From assembly GCF_963422355.1 (NCBI RefSeq), contig NC_085089.1, positions 1,112,001 to 1,176,000 of the forward strand: DNA of 64,000 nucleotides, written 5' to 3'. The notes beneath the pieces are model-generated. The model did no database searches, was not told the DNA's origin, and saw nothing but the letters and a program-made list of their open reading frames with translations. This DNA comes from Corticium candelabrum. Taxonomy: Eukaryota > Porifera > Homoscleromorpha > Homosclerophorida > Plakinidae. Numbering within the stretch: position 1 is the first letter of the stretch; every line of letters starts with the position of its first letter. The position numbers and the translations under genes were made by a program. This document shows, one piece after another, positions 1-37,200 of this stretch.

Positions 1-718
1 ATGCCACCCGATGTGACAATAGGAGATCGATTACTACATTTTAGAGGTGTGCTCAAACAAAGTGGGTGGTAATCAACTGCGATGGTGGCAAATTTGCAGC
101 AGTCCGCTGTTCGGGATGCATTGAATCAATTTCGAGAGCCCCGGGTGTTGTTTCAAAGGCACGGTCCAGTGCAGTTTTACATCACGAAAGACGCACGTTC
201 ATGCAATCAATTACGAGTTGTCTGTAACTAGCACGCAATTATTGTCGAACGCCTTTGCCAAAAGCCTGTGCATGTTATTACAGAACTCTCGACGTTCATT
301 GGCCACCACTTTAGTGGTGGCAGCTTGCTGATTGGCTGACTCGGATCACTTCCAAACTCGGTTTGATCAGAAGTTGATCCAGACCGTCTCCCATTTCTTT
401 TGGGAGATGGTCTGGAACTTTGAGGCTATACTGTACCAGGAAAGTATTTGTGGGAGGGGCATGTTTTGTATTAATTAAAAATGAGGCTGGAGGCTTGTTT
501 CTAATTAAAATTGTTTATAATTACAGTGTACTTAGGTAAGATGACATTTGTAATATAATAGGCTGGTCTCTAAGATGTTTCCACTCGACATAATTGACTT
601 AGAAATTAGAACCGTTATAACCTGCATACTGTACTATGAGAGTTGGGTGTTTGTTGTATTCATATGTGCAGTTGTTCAGTTGCTTCTTTCTTCTAATTTT
701 TGATAATGGCTTTTTCAG
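1..718. other. No coding exon recognised; probable WDFY3 intron
   Basis: No exon of WDFY3 or any other gene was recognised here. The stretch ends in a good acceptor (ttttcag at 711-718). It contains two small hairpins: 302-322 (CCACCAC around TTTA) and 379-415, where a 15-bp stem brackets a short loop. Nothing indicates whether the hairpins are functional. Confidence 0.5.
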
Positions 719-24505
<23,787 letters not shown>

Positions 24506-24518
24506 CGTGCCGTTCAGC

Positions 24519-24524
24519 AATAAA
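24519..24524 (+). terminator. AATAAA polyadenylation signal of WDFY3
   Basis: A canonical AATAAA 13 bp after the WDFY3 stop codon. It implies a very short 3' untranslated region, which leaves space before the convergent ADAT3 gene. Confidence 0.7.
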
Positions 24525-24680
24525 ATAGATTGTGGCAGCTCTTATACCAGTGACATTCATTTCCAAGCATAAATTACTTATTTACATGACTTGTACATTT
24601 TTGTAATGTTTGTTGAGATATGGGCAATAGTTTGTCAGCTAGATTGATATTTGTTCTGTTACAGTTATTTTGATGAAGAT

Positions 24681-26441
<1,761 letters not shown>

Positions 26442-26679
26442 TATGACAGCACGTGATCATGTCAGACATTAGACTCGCGCAGCTGGTGGGCTGGACGCTC
26501 GCGCAAGGTTAGAAATTTTACGAATGCAGACATTGAGTGCATGTGGCTGTACGTGTACATTGTGAGCTAAAGCAGCAAGCGTCTTATTAATTAAAACGGT
26601 TGTGAATTGGTTTGTCAAAGCCCCGGCTTCCCAGACTGCATGATAAGCCTATATCCGGGAGTGCGCTTGTCTACGCACG
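26442..26679. promoter_or_regulatory. Divergent ADAT3/MTARC-A start region
   Basis: Only 238 bp separate the ADAT3 start (minus) from the first MTARC start (plus), so promoters must lie here or overlap the first exons. It is relatively GC-rich for this window. No TATA box was recognised. Confidence 0.5.
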
Positions 26680-27938
26680 ATGACAGACGGGTTTCTATCG
26701 TTGTTGCTTGATGGAAGAAACGTGCTTATTATCTTGATTGTTGCTCCTCTTATGCTCTCTTTTATTGGATTCTACATGTTGTCAAGACAAAATGGACTAC
26801 CTCGCGACGTTGCTGTTTTGTCGCAACTGTATGTCTTTCCGGTGAAATCATGCAGTGGAATCAAGCTGAACACAACGGAATGCACAGTGAGGGGACTAAA
26901 ATATGACAGGTATACTACAGCAGCCCACATGGTCTTTTGTCTAGATAACCACGCCCAGTTTTCCCCGCGAAAGGGCGTGGCTACACGTGTACACATGGCG
27001 GTTACGCACACAACGGACTCTTTGCAATGACTTGTTGCTTGTACTTACCTTGCTGTCTATTGAAAGTGACCTTTCAGACAGTGCTGTTGAAATTAATTAA
27101 TTTAATCTTCGAAAAAGTATTTGCAAATATTATTGACATTATTGTTTTAAAATATTTTGTTCTAGGTGCTGGGTTATTGTGGATAGTGAAGGAAAGATGT
27201 TTAGTCTTAAAAGAAAGCCATCATTAGCTCTTGTCACACAAGAAATAGAAATTGATGATGAAGGCGAGGCTACAGTTACATTGAAAGCTCCAAACATGCC
27301 TGTGCTAACACTGACAAGTCGAGTTCATCTCAAACATCAAGAAGCAACACAGTTAACGTGAGTAGAACTATAATGGCATTGGATTGTTTGCAGATTAACT
27401 TTCTTATTTCATACATAGGATTTGGAGAATACAAGGTGAGGGAATTGATTGTGGTGCTGAAGCTGCTGAGTGGTTTAGCTCTTACCTTGGAACTCCTGGA
27501 TCAAAAGTTTACTTCACTTGTCCCGAGAATTGCCAGCCAAGAAGGCTAACTACGGATCCAAAATATGGCCATCTTGCTAAGCCAAAGGATGAAGTAACAT
27601 CAAGCATTTCAGTTTGGGTATAAGTTTAGTAAAGTGTTTATTGGTGTATGCTCTTGCAGGTTGGATTTGCTGACTTTGCTCCTGTGCTAGTAGCATCAGA
27701 GGCATCTCTAGATGATCTGAATTCACGCCTTGATAATCCAGTCTCTATTTGTAACTTTCGAGCAAATATCATTGTTAGTGGTTCTACTCTGAAACCATTT
27801 GAAGAAGTGCAGAGAGTGTTTGGGCCATTGTGCTATTGTGATTGACTGTAAATTGGTAATTTAGGATACGTGGAAATGCTTCAAGATTGGAAATGTGGTT
27901 TTGAGACAACTCAAGGAGTGTGACAGGTTTATTCTAAC

Positions 27939-28036
<98 letters not shown>

Positions 28037-28093
28037 CGAAAGCATGCACACATGCACGCGCGTGCACACACACACACACACACACACGCACAC

Positions 28094-28158
<65 letters not shown>

Positions 28159-29065
28159 GCACACACACTCAACTGGCATACTCAACATAACGGACATACA
28201 CATCACTCTTCATCAAAGTTTTAGTAATAGTATCAATAACAATATATGGTTCAGTGAAATTTCTGTTTTTTGATTTTATGGAAATTTTTTACCTAGTTGA
28301 CATTTTAAGCTATTTGTTTTATGTGTGTGTACTTTAATTATTGCTTATAATTAGTGGTGCGTATAGTTGTTATGAGAATGGTAATTGTTTGGTGTTATAT
28401 AATAGTTACAGTAGGTTGATGGTGTAAATTAATAATTTGACATTCTTATAATTCCTTTTAGGTTATCATATATGAGAGACTTTGGGCTCGTTTGGTCGGG
28501 CTCTTCCAGCCTCTTCCAGAAGAGACTCCATGGGCATGCCCCTCTTCCAACTTCTACAGTTCTGCCGCTATGGTCGGAAGAGCCAACTCTACCAACTCTG
28601 CTGCTGGTTGGAAGAGCTGTCATCTTTTCCAACCTCTTCCAGCTCTGCACTGGAAGAAGTTTGAAGAGGGGTTCTGGAAGAAGTTGAAAGAAGGGCGTGC
28701 TCTTCCAGACTCTTCCGGAAGATGCTGAAAGAGCCCAATTGAACGCGTTGTTGATTTTACCATTGGGAATTTTTTATGTTTATGTGTGTGTTTACTGTCT
28801 AGATGTGTAGTGACAACTGTCAATCCTAACACAGGAGAGAAGAACAACTTGGAACCACTGAAAACATTGAGAAAGTTTGTTTATCTTTATTACACAGAAG
28901 ATATGTATACAATAGTGAATTTCTAGTTAAAGATGTGAGTCTTTCTCTGACAGATATCGTTCAGATCCTCGATATGGTGCTTCTCCAATGTTTGGACTTT
29001 ATGCTGCTGTTGACGTTGGTGGCAAGCTTACTGTTGGAAACAAGGTAATCGTCACTGAAGTATAA
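26680..29065 (+). CDS. MTARC: MTARC paralogue A (mitochondrial amidoxime-reducing component)
   Basis: mARC proteins are outer-mitochondrial-membrane molybdenum enzymes that reduce N-hydroxylated substrates with cytochrome b5. Exon 1 (26680-26909) encodes a hydrophobic N-terminal anchor (VLIILIVAPLMLSFIGFYML) followed by LSQLYVFPVKSCSGIKLN. Exon 2 (from 27167) gives CWVIVDSEGK and then APNMPVLTL, the MOSC N-terminal barrel. Later exons give GEGIDCGAEAAEWFSSYL, FADFAPVLVASEASLDDLNS, FRANIIVSG and RCVVTTVNPNTGEK; the Cys in RCVVTT aligns with the molybdenum-ligating Cys of human mARC1. The last exon (28955-29065) ends FGLYAAVDVGGKLTVGN...VTEV and stop. It is the most divergent of the three copies and the only one with an intron splitting KECDR from CVVTT. 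Confidence 0.92.
27946..28168. repeat. (CA)n microsatellite, interrupted
   Basis: Two long CA runs separated by a TGCGAAAGCATGCAC-type spacer, in the MTARC-A intron just before the exon carrying the molybdenum-ligand Cys. Confidence 0.96.
28484..28750. mobile_element. MITE-like fold-back rich in CTCTTCC/GGAAGAG
   Basis: The outer ends can pair: left GGGCTCTTCCAGCCTCTTCC (about 28499) and, from the right end in reverse complement, GGGCTCTTTCAGCATCTTCC, with weaker pairing outside. The body holds many CTCTTCC and GGAAGAG units in both orientations. It lies in the same MTARC-A intron, with no transposase frame. Boundaries and target duplication are uncertain. Confidence 0.6.
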
Positions 29066-29650
<585 letters not shown>

Positions 29651-32227
29651 ATGGTTGACTGGTTGCATGTTTTCTCTGGCATTCTTAACTTGGAGCAATC
29701 GTGCTATGGACTTGTCATAGTCTTGGCTGTGTATGTAGCTATACTGCTGGCACGTATTAGGAATAAGAAAGGTCACCGTCGAGAGGTAGGAGTAGTCAGC
29801 GAGATGTACCTCTATCCAGTTAAATCGTGCAAGGGCATACCAATAGCGAGTGGAGAATGTACATCTAGAGGTCTCAGATACGACAGGTGAGATGGTTCAA
29901 CAGTTGTAAGTGTGCTTAGTCATGCATGTACAGTACAACAATAACGTGTTGCAAATTTAATTAACGCTATTAATGACGTAGGCATTTTGCAGTCAATTGA
30001 GTAGTGTAGTCTGTTTGAGTGTAGGAACATGGAGCAGCAGGTTGAAGAAAGAATATACGTGTCGTTTGCATGCATAGCTGCTAATTGATCACGACCAGAT
30101 CGATCGAGATCTGCTAGTCCAGAATTTTTGTAGTCGTTGGATTTTGTTGTGGCTTTTTGTACAACAATTTGGTATCTGCGTACAACAAATATTGTATAGG
30201 GGTTTGTACTTTTGGTTTTTTTAAACTTCAATTTTGGTTTCTTGCAGCTATCTTAATTGTAGTTTTGGCAATGCATGCCCACAGTGAATTATATACGATC
30301 TTGTGTATCAAGAGCTCTGCGTAAAAATTTTGAATCGCTGCAATGGTTAAGATACTGACTGTGCTAGAGTGTTACTCTAATGATTGTTGTACAGGTTGAT
30401 TTTGAATAACAAACTTTGTTCTTAAAATTTGTCATTTGTGGGATTTTGACAAATTAATAGTAACAGAGATGTACGTAGGCAGTAGTTTGGCTGCAATGTT
30501 TGAAAGGTCCACTATCACCAGCTGCACATAATGACAGCAATTTTCATTTATAATATAGTCAATTAAATATATTATTTATTACTACATGTAGTAGTACTGA
30601 ATGGAGGAATTTGTTGTTTCGGATATCAGATGTTGTGGTAGAATTTAACATTTCACATATGCTTGTAGAATACCTTTCTGTTTATTGCCTGCCTGTTTAC
30701 ATCCTTCTTACACATGTGCTCGCTATAGCTACTTTATTAATTTTAGTAAACATGCGTTATGCTAACTCTATAGAACTATATTAACTACACCTTCAGCAAG
30801 CGCTTGGTCAGACCAATATATGCTGCTTACTTAATTGCTTGTACAGTAACAGCTACTACACTGTAGTAGTTTAGTTTGGATGATATTTGTAATTTTTATC
30901 ATAGATGTTGGATTGTGATGGATGGAGAAGGTCAGTTCTTGACACAAAAGAGGCAGCCTGAAATGGCATGTGTAGCTCAGGAACTGGAGATAGATAAGTA
31001 CGGTCAGGTTGCTGTTACACTGACAGCACCTAACATGCCTCCACTAAAGTTGACAAATCACTTTTCTGATGCAGTTGAGAAAACACCAATCAAGTATGAG
31101 CTGTTGTCAACGTAGTTAAGCTAGTGTCTGTATACTATTGAAGTCAATGAAATACTTGTTGAAGACGTACAGGCTGGCATGCATGCTGACAAGATAATGG
31201 GAAGACAGACAAACAAATATGAACTTGAAGTGCCTTTGTTTATAGAGTGTATCGCATGTTTGGTGAAGGAATTGATTGTGGTTCTGAGGCGTCTGAGTGG
31301 TTCAGCAAGTACCTTGAATTGCCTGGATGTCGAGTATATTACATGACAAAATATTGCCAACCAAGACAACTGACAACTGACTCTAAATATGGTCATGTAG
31401 CTCAACAACAGGACGAGGTTAATTTTTACTTCTTGTGTACATGATTTACAGATGTCATTGGATTAATTATCTGTCCAAAGGTGGCCTTTGCAAATTTTGC
31501 TCCATACTTGCTTACATCTGAGGCTTCTTTAGCAGACCTCAACTCGAGATTAGATAAACCACTTAGTATTCGCAACTTCAGACCAAATATTGTTATCAGA
31601 GGTCCCAATGCTTTTGAAGAGGTGTGCACAGCTTGCAGTTGTGGTTTACTGTTATTTGGTTTATTTGTGCATTGGAATTTGCAGGACAATTGGAGCAATT
31701 TCGCAATTGGAGCTGCTCATTTCAGAAAGCTCAAGGAATGTGGTAGGTGTGCCTTGACTACGTTGGATCCTGACACAGGGGAGAAACTTGGAGAAGAACC
31801 TTTGAAGACATTGAGAAGGCAGGTTTATTATAAATTACGTAGAAAATCACGTTTTTGCAGTGTGCATGTCTAACATGTGCACTTTTTGTGATTTTGGCTT
31901 TCTAGTGCTGATTTGATTGTTGATATGTATGTAAACTACATAGTATTAGAAATTATGAGATCGAGACTCAATATGTATTGAGTGATTTTTGTAGGTAGGT
32001 AGGTTTGGAAGACATGCATACAGACATGGTGTTGTATGTAATTGAAAACTGTAGTATAGTCATATGATATTGTCTTGTTGTATATATGGTAACAAATTTT
32101 GATTGTGTTGTTTAGCTATCGCTCTGATGAACGATATGGAACTGCTCCCAAATTTGGACTTCATGCTACGATAGACAAGGGTGGTGCAGTTTTTATAGGA
32201 GAGCGAGTGTTTGTCTATGATGAATGA
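29651..32227 (+). CDS. MTARC: MTARC paralogue B
   Basis: I chose ATG 29651 (MVDWLHVFSGILNLEQSCYG) because copy C starts at the same place; an upstream in-frame ATG at 29618 exists only in B. A membrane anchor (YGLVIVLAVYVAILLA) precedes SEMYLYPVKSCKGIPIASGE. Exon 2 (about 30905-31091) gives CWIVMDGEGQFLTQKRQPEM; then RMFGEGIDCGSEASEWFSKY, FAPYLLTSEASLADLNSRLD and FRPNIVIRGPNAFEE. One exon carries both KLKECGRCALTTLDPDTGEK and LKTLR; the Cys of GRCALTT corresponds to the molybdenum ligand. The last intron begins with GC (31819) instead of GT. The final exon ends GERVFVYDE and stop at 32225-32227. It is very close to copy C in sequence. Enzymatic activity is inferred from the family. Confidence 0.92.
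29888..30904. other. Intron 1 of MTARC B, nothing recognised
   Basis: A 1-kb AT-rich intron without recognisable mobile element or exon. The same intron of copy C is enlarged by the Crypton and the fold-back. Confidence 0.55.
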
Positions 32228-32439
32228 TTGAATACTATTATAAGTTGGGACACTTAGTTATCTAATGATAACGTGAAACATAGATCAGCAGTGCAGTGTT
32301 TGTTTATTTTGTCGACTGTTTGTATTCTGTATTTGATACAATCTATCTCTATCAGATTTGACACAACTTTTCAACAGCAAATAGTTTTTCTGTTTGTACA
32401 AATATATCAGAAATGTGAAATGTTGAAAGAACAGAATGT

Positions 32440-32545
32440 CTACTATATATTTCAGCGTCTTGGTACTTAAATGCATTCTCAGACGTATAGATGTTATACC
32501 AGGGTATATTTTCTGTGTAGCTCTTGCATTAGAACATGTTTCTAT
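32440..32545 (-). pseudogene. Relic of the COX16 last exon downstream of MTARC B
   Basis: Plus-strand GTCTTGGTACTTAAATGCAT at 32458 aligns with GTCTTGGTACTCGAACGTTC in the COX16 last exon at 38792. Matches continue (TAGCTCTTGCATTAGAAC against TAGCTCCTACAAGACATAAG) and extend into the DNA shared between the 3' flanks of copies B and C. The reading frame of the COX16 terminal segment is destroyed by substitutions and indels. It implies that the ancestral MTARC duplication unit reached into the neighbouring COX16 gene. Confidence 0.65.
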
Positions 32546-32666
32546 CTAATCACCTGGGAAATGTGGCAATTATTAATGACAATATAACAATTAAGTGTGT
32601 CTTTTTATCTAGCACTTAGTAATGTTGGAGGCATGCTTAATTACTGCGTCAGACCAGGTCAATTTG

Positions 32667-32670
<4 letters not shown>

Positions 32671-32749
<79 letters not shown>
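32671..32749. repeat. (CA)n microsatellite
   Basis: About 39 CA units between MTARC B and C. Confidence 0.97.
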
Positions 32750-32750
<1 letters not shown>

Positions 32751-32959
32751 TACACAAACTTGTATACACATACTTATGTTCTAAAACATATAAATAAGTA
32801 TAGTGTAGCGCACTTAGTTAATTTAAGGCATTAAGTTAACTTAATTAATCAAACACCAATTAGATAGTTTTTCATTTAATGGTTTAATAGTTAATAAAAT
32901 AATAATGGGTGCTCATTGCATTCCCACCTGTGCGAGCGAGCACGTACTATACAGCTGCA

Positions 32960-33440
32960 GAGTGAAACAGCTTCGTACAACTACTAGACCCTCTACTGTC
33001 GTAATTGATTTGTTTTCTTTACTTTGCGCGCTCTTTTCAGTCAATGGTGATTCTGTTCGAAAGCTGTCACAAAACTGATCACTCTCTAGACAATATAATG
33101 TGTGAAATACTATGAGTCTAGCTAACCGTGATCAATATTTCACTCGGCTAGATTTAGACGTCCTCTATGGAGCGACTGTCGGCAAGCGAAATATTTCAAT
33201 GCAATTTCAGTCACAAACCATCGGCCGCGGCTAGCGAGATGGCATCGGCCAGGTAATTAAATCTGTGCACGGGTAGATTAGCTACGTGTTGCTGAATGCA
33301 CTCGATGGACAGCAAATCAGTTTTGTTCGAAACAGCTTCGAACAATTAATTAATAAACCCTTTACTGTCGTAAGTGACTTGTTTTCTTCAAATTTCTTTG
33401 AACTGTGTACTTTGCGCGCTTTCTTCAGTCAGTAGTGTCT
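32960..33440. repeat. Diverged direct repeat upstream of MTARC C
   Basis: A roughly 95-bp segment occurs twice, at about 32985-33060 and 33355-33440. Both contain CTCTACTGTCG/CTTTACTGTCG, TTGTTTTCTT and ACTTTGCGCGCT followed by TCAGTCA. Both are preceded by GTTCGAA or CAGCTTCG-like motifs. Nature unknown. Confidence 0.7.
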
Positions 33441-33619
33441 AGCGATAACGTCACATGAAGTGTCACAGTTAGTTACTTAGATCAATAGTCAAGCTAACGG
33501 AGAAGCGCCTAGCTAACGGTGTAGCCGTGTAAACTGTTTCTTCAATTCACTCGTGGGGTGGCTAGCTAGGAGTGGTGCACAACGCACAGTAAAACACGCA
33601 TGCTTAATTAACAGCAAGT

Positions 33620-33985
33620 GAGCAATGTTTCCATGGCGATGTTAGCAGTTGTTAATTAACTTTTATTACAGTAGCTAATTATTATTATTAGCTAAGAACA
33701 GCATTAACTGTCACAAAAACAGTTATTACAACAATTAACTCAGACGCTCTACAAGTTAAAACGCTGCTTACGCCTAATTCAATCTTGTTGCCATAGCAAT
33801 AATTACAGAGTGACGTCACATAACGTGAAGTGTCAATATTTGGCACCCATCGAGGAAAACAAACAATTATTCAAAATGATCGATTTGTAACAGCTGTCCC
33901 CTGGGTGTAGGGGTGGTGGAGCGCAGTAACATAAGTGAGCATAGTTTCCATAGAAACATCTCTAGTGATGACGTCACATGACGTA
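33620..33985. promoter_or_regulatory. RFX X-box-like and CRE-like motif modules upstream of MTARC C
   Basis: GTTGCCATAGCAAT (33787-33800) is followed 10 bp later by TGACGTCA (33811-33818). GTTTCCATAGAAAC (33944-33957) is followed 11 bp later by TGACGTCA (33969-33976). A third X-box-like GTTTCCATGGCGAT lies at 33627-33640, and an ACGTCACATGA half-module near 33450. In known animals RFX binds GTTGCCATGGCAAC-type sites and CREB/ATF binds TGACGTCA. Whether these sites act on MTARC C (ATG 34210) is inference; they may be copies of one repeat. Confidence 0.5.
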
Positions 33986-34209
33986 AACTATTTTATGTTT
34001 ACTTTCTTCAAAACTGGGAAAGAACGATTCGAATTTGTCAATTCCTAAACGATTCCCCCGGTGGGGTAGAGGTGGTGGCGCACGGACGGACGCTCGGACG
34101 CACGGACGGACACTCAGAGTACCCCTTTAACGCATTAGAGAAAACTCGCTCGCTTCGCTCGCTCGCAAATAAACAGAAGTGGTCTGGAAGCGAGGCTTGA
34201 CATTTTAGC

Positions 34210-37200
34210 ATGGTCGACTGGTTGAACGTTTTCTCCGGCGTTGTTAACCTGGAACAGTCATCTTATGGGGTTGTCGTGGCTTTGGCTTTGTTTATAGCCG
34301 TGCTGCTGGCACGTAGAGGCACTAAAACTGTTCGTTGTCGAGAAGTAGGAGTAGTCAGCAAGATGTATCTCTATCCAGTTAAATCCTGCAAGGGCATACC
34401 AATAACGAGTGGAGAATGTACATCTAGAGGTCTTAGATACGACAGGTGAGATAGTCTATAATTTTTTAGAAAATTGGATTTTCTGTACATGCATGGTAAT
34501 TAGGTGCAAATAAACGGTATCTATTCAAGCATATTTTGATCGTAACGTTTTAGCCATTTTACAAATTACGTTTTAGACATTTAGTTAAGTAATTAATGGT
34601 TTACAGTATTAGAGAGATTTATGTAGTAATTTAGATACAATTTAACATACATTTGTTGCATGTTTGGATGTTTATTCCGCCATTGCTAGGATTCTTTTTC
34701 TCGTTATATTACACTCCTACCATAGCAACTCAACCACATGTTGTATATTTACCGGTCAATAAACGTTTATTGACAGGTCAGAATCTGTATACTGCAAACC
34801 AACTAGCAATCAATACATGGGCATACCTATTTTAGATTACAAGCTTATTCTTTACCAATAATAATGTTCACAGTACTGCAGTTTGTAAAGACGCAGTCAG
34901 AAATGACAAATGGTGCCGGATTCTGTCTTCCCGTTTCAGACGGCTGTTCGACCTCGACTACTTTCAGCTCATCTGCCTGTTCCGTTGTCTCTCCGGACTC
35001 CTTGACTTTTGCGTCAGTGTAATCGGTGTGTCCATGGCCATTGTCCAAAACTTTGCACGCTGCCATTTGCTGCAATTCGGATGGCTCTTGATATTGTCTC
35101 AGTGCTTGCAAGGTTTTGTGGCTGGTTCTGCCTTGAATTACATGTTCAGGAACTCCCGCTTGAAACAGCCTTGTCGCACTAGTAACTCGAAGAGCGTGGT
35201 TGGTTCGAACCGGAAGACCACCTTCAGCTGTCATCACTTTCATCATTGTAGCCAACGTGTTATGACCGATTACTTGCTTTGAATACCAAGGACCAAATGA
35301 AGGAGTAGACGACAAAGGTTTATAATAGAAGTCTTCTCGAGAAAATCCTGCTGGCAACTTACTAAGATAGAGATCCAAAATTTTTACGTGGCAATGGTCA
35401 CCAGCTTCTGTATTAGCGTATCTGATAAACCACAAACCACAAAATGCTATTACCTTACAGAAACACGTTGGAGCTTGACTATAATTTACCTTGTGACTTT
35501 TTTGTTTGGATGCCTTAAATCATGCAGTCCACCACTATGATTTTTGGATCCGTGCTCAACACAAATGTAACAGACTTTTGACAATCCGTCTGTGGTTTGG
35601 CTGCATCTAGTCACCTGACTCCATTTGAGGCTTCTGTGCTCCACACCACCTCGAAGAGCAAAGTTTATCCCATTATAAAAGAATACTGCCCTCAGTAGTT
35701 TTACAGGTGTGTCCAAGCCAATTACTCCCTTCTTCCATAGACTGTCTTCTTCTTCAGCAGTGAATACACTGGAACCCTTGCGGATCGTTCCTAGTCCTTG
35801 ACGTAATTCTCGACAGACTCTATCAAGAGCATTGCGCAAACCTTCAAAACGATGGTCTGCCTTGTCGAAAAAAATAAACGAATCGCTTCTGTGCTGAGCT
35901 CGAAGTACGTTGTAGCCCACACATCAATTGTACGAGTTTTTGGAGGATACTTGTCACCGTTGGTCTTCCTCGCCTCCAGTAGGAAGCATATTAGCCACTC
36001 TTGCAAAAGTTGTGAATCCTTCATTGAGAGAATGTCTGTGGGTACCTGCTCCTCTTGTGGAGCATCCTTGTTTCGATTGCTTCTCCATGCTTCAAATGTT
36101 CGCATCGTCCAACTGTTGCAGGCAGTCGTGTTCTTGCAAACCGTACCCTTGCTGTACTCCTGTACTTTGTTCGTACTCGTCTTTTCAGCAAATCTGCTGT
36201 CAAGCTGGCTAGTACTAGTGGTAACCTTTTTGGAACCAATGCGTCTCATCTTTGTTGGCGGCTGAAAGTCGTCGTCCTGGTCACTATTACGATCTTCTTT
36301 CTGATCCGACATCATGCTGGCAAAACACGTGGATACTGTACTGTACTAATACTTTTGAGCACGTCAACAACACTTCACAGCTGTCAAAATGTGGTTGTTT
36401 GACATAAAACTCTAGCTGTCATTGCAATACACAACCACTCTAATTCAACTTGAATAATCTATGAACTCTAATTACAGTAGGATGTTAAATATGCAACAAA
36501 TAGGTTAATGCATGGTAGGGTCGACGATATCCAGTTTATTGACCTCGGTCTTTTCGGGGCTTTCTCCTCGATAATTAGCCTCAGCTTCGCCTCGGCTAAT
36601 TATCTCGGGAAGCCCCTCAAGACCTCGGTCAATAAACTGGATATCGTCTTCCTACCATGCGTTAACTACTACATATTGTCTGTAGCAGCAAGTCATTAGC
36701 TGCTAAAAGAACTCAGTACATTATCTAACTATTTGTTGAACTAATGAATTACAGTAGACTTTGTAGTTGGCCTAGTAATCTTTGATACACTTTTGTTCAG
36801 ACATTCGAATAAATACCAGGGACACACATGAACATATTTACCATATTAAAGCAAATAAGGGTTAATAGGATACATTATCCTATATTAGAAATTTGAGTTG
36901 CACCATTATGGCTATCATATTACGTACTGAACTCAAAGATTGGTCTGCAGTGTTTTCCTACGATAACTGTTAGCTTTCCTTGCACTGAAGGACTATGATT
37001 TTGACGCTATTCCTAGATGCTGGGTCGTGGTGGATGCAGAAGGACAGTTCTTGACACAGAAGAAGCAGCCTAGAATGGCACGTGTAGCTCAGGAGCTGGA
37101 GATAGACCACCATGGTCAGGCTCTGCTCACACTGACAGCACCTGACATGCCTGAACTAAAGCTGACAAATTATGTTCCTGATCATATTGAGAAGTCACAA

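Noticed and set aside
27895..28224. Open frames made of His-Thr or Cys-Val repeats (also at 16018, 25294, 29337, 32597, 41816, 46712, 60779)
   Set aside because: These are translations of CA/TG microsatellites in introns and intergenic DNA, not proteins.
35852..36402. Plus-strand open frames opposite the Crypton
   Set aside because: Shadows of the minus-strand recombinase frame; no protein resemblance of their own.
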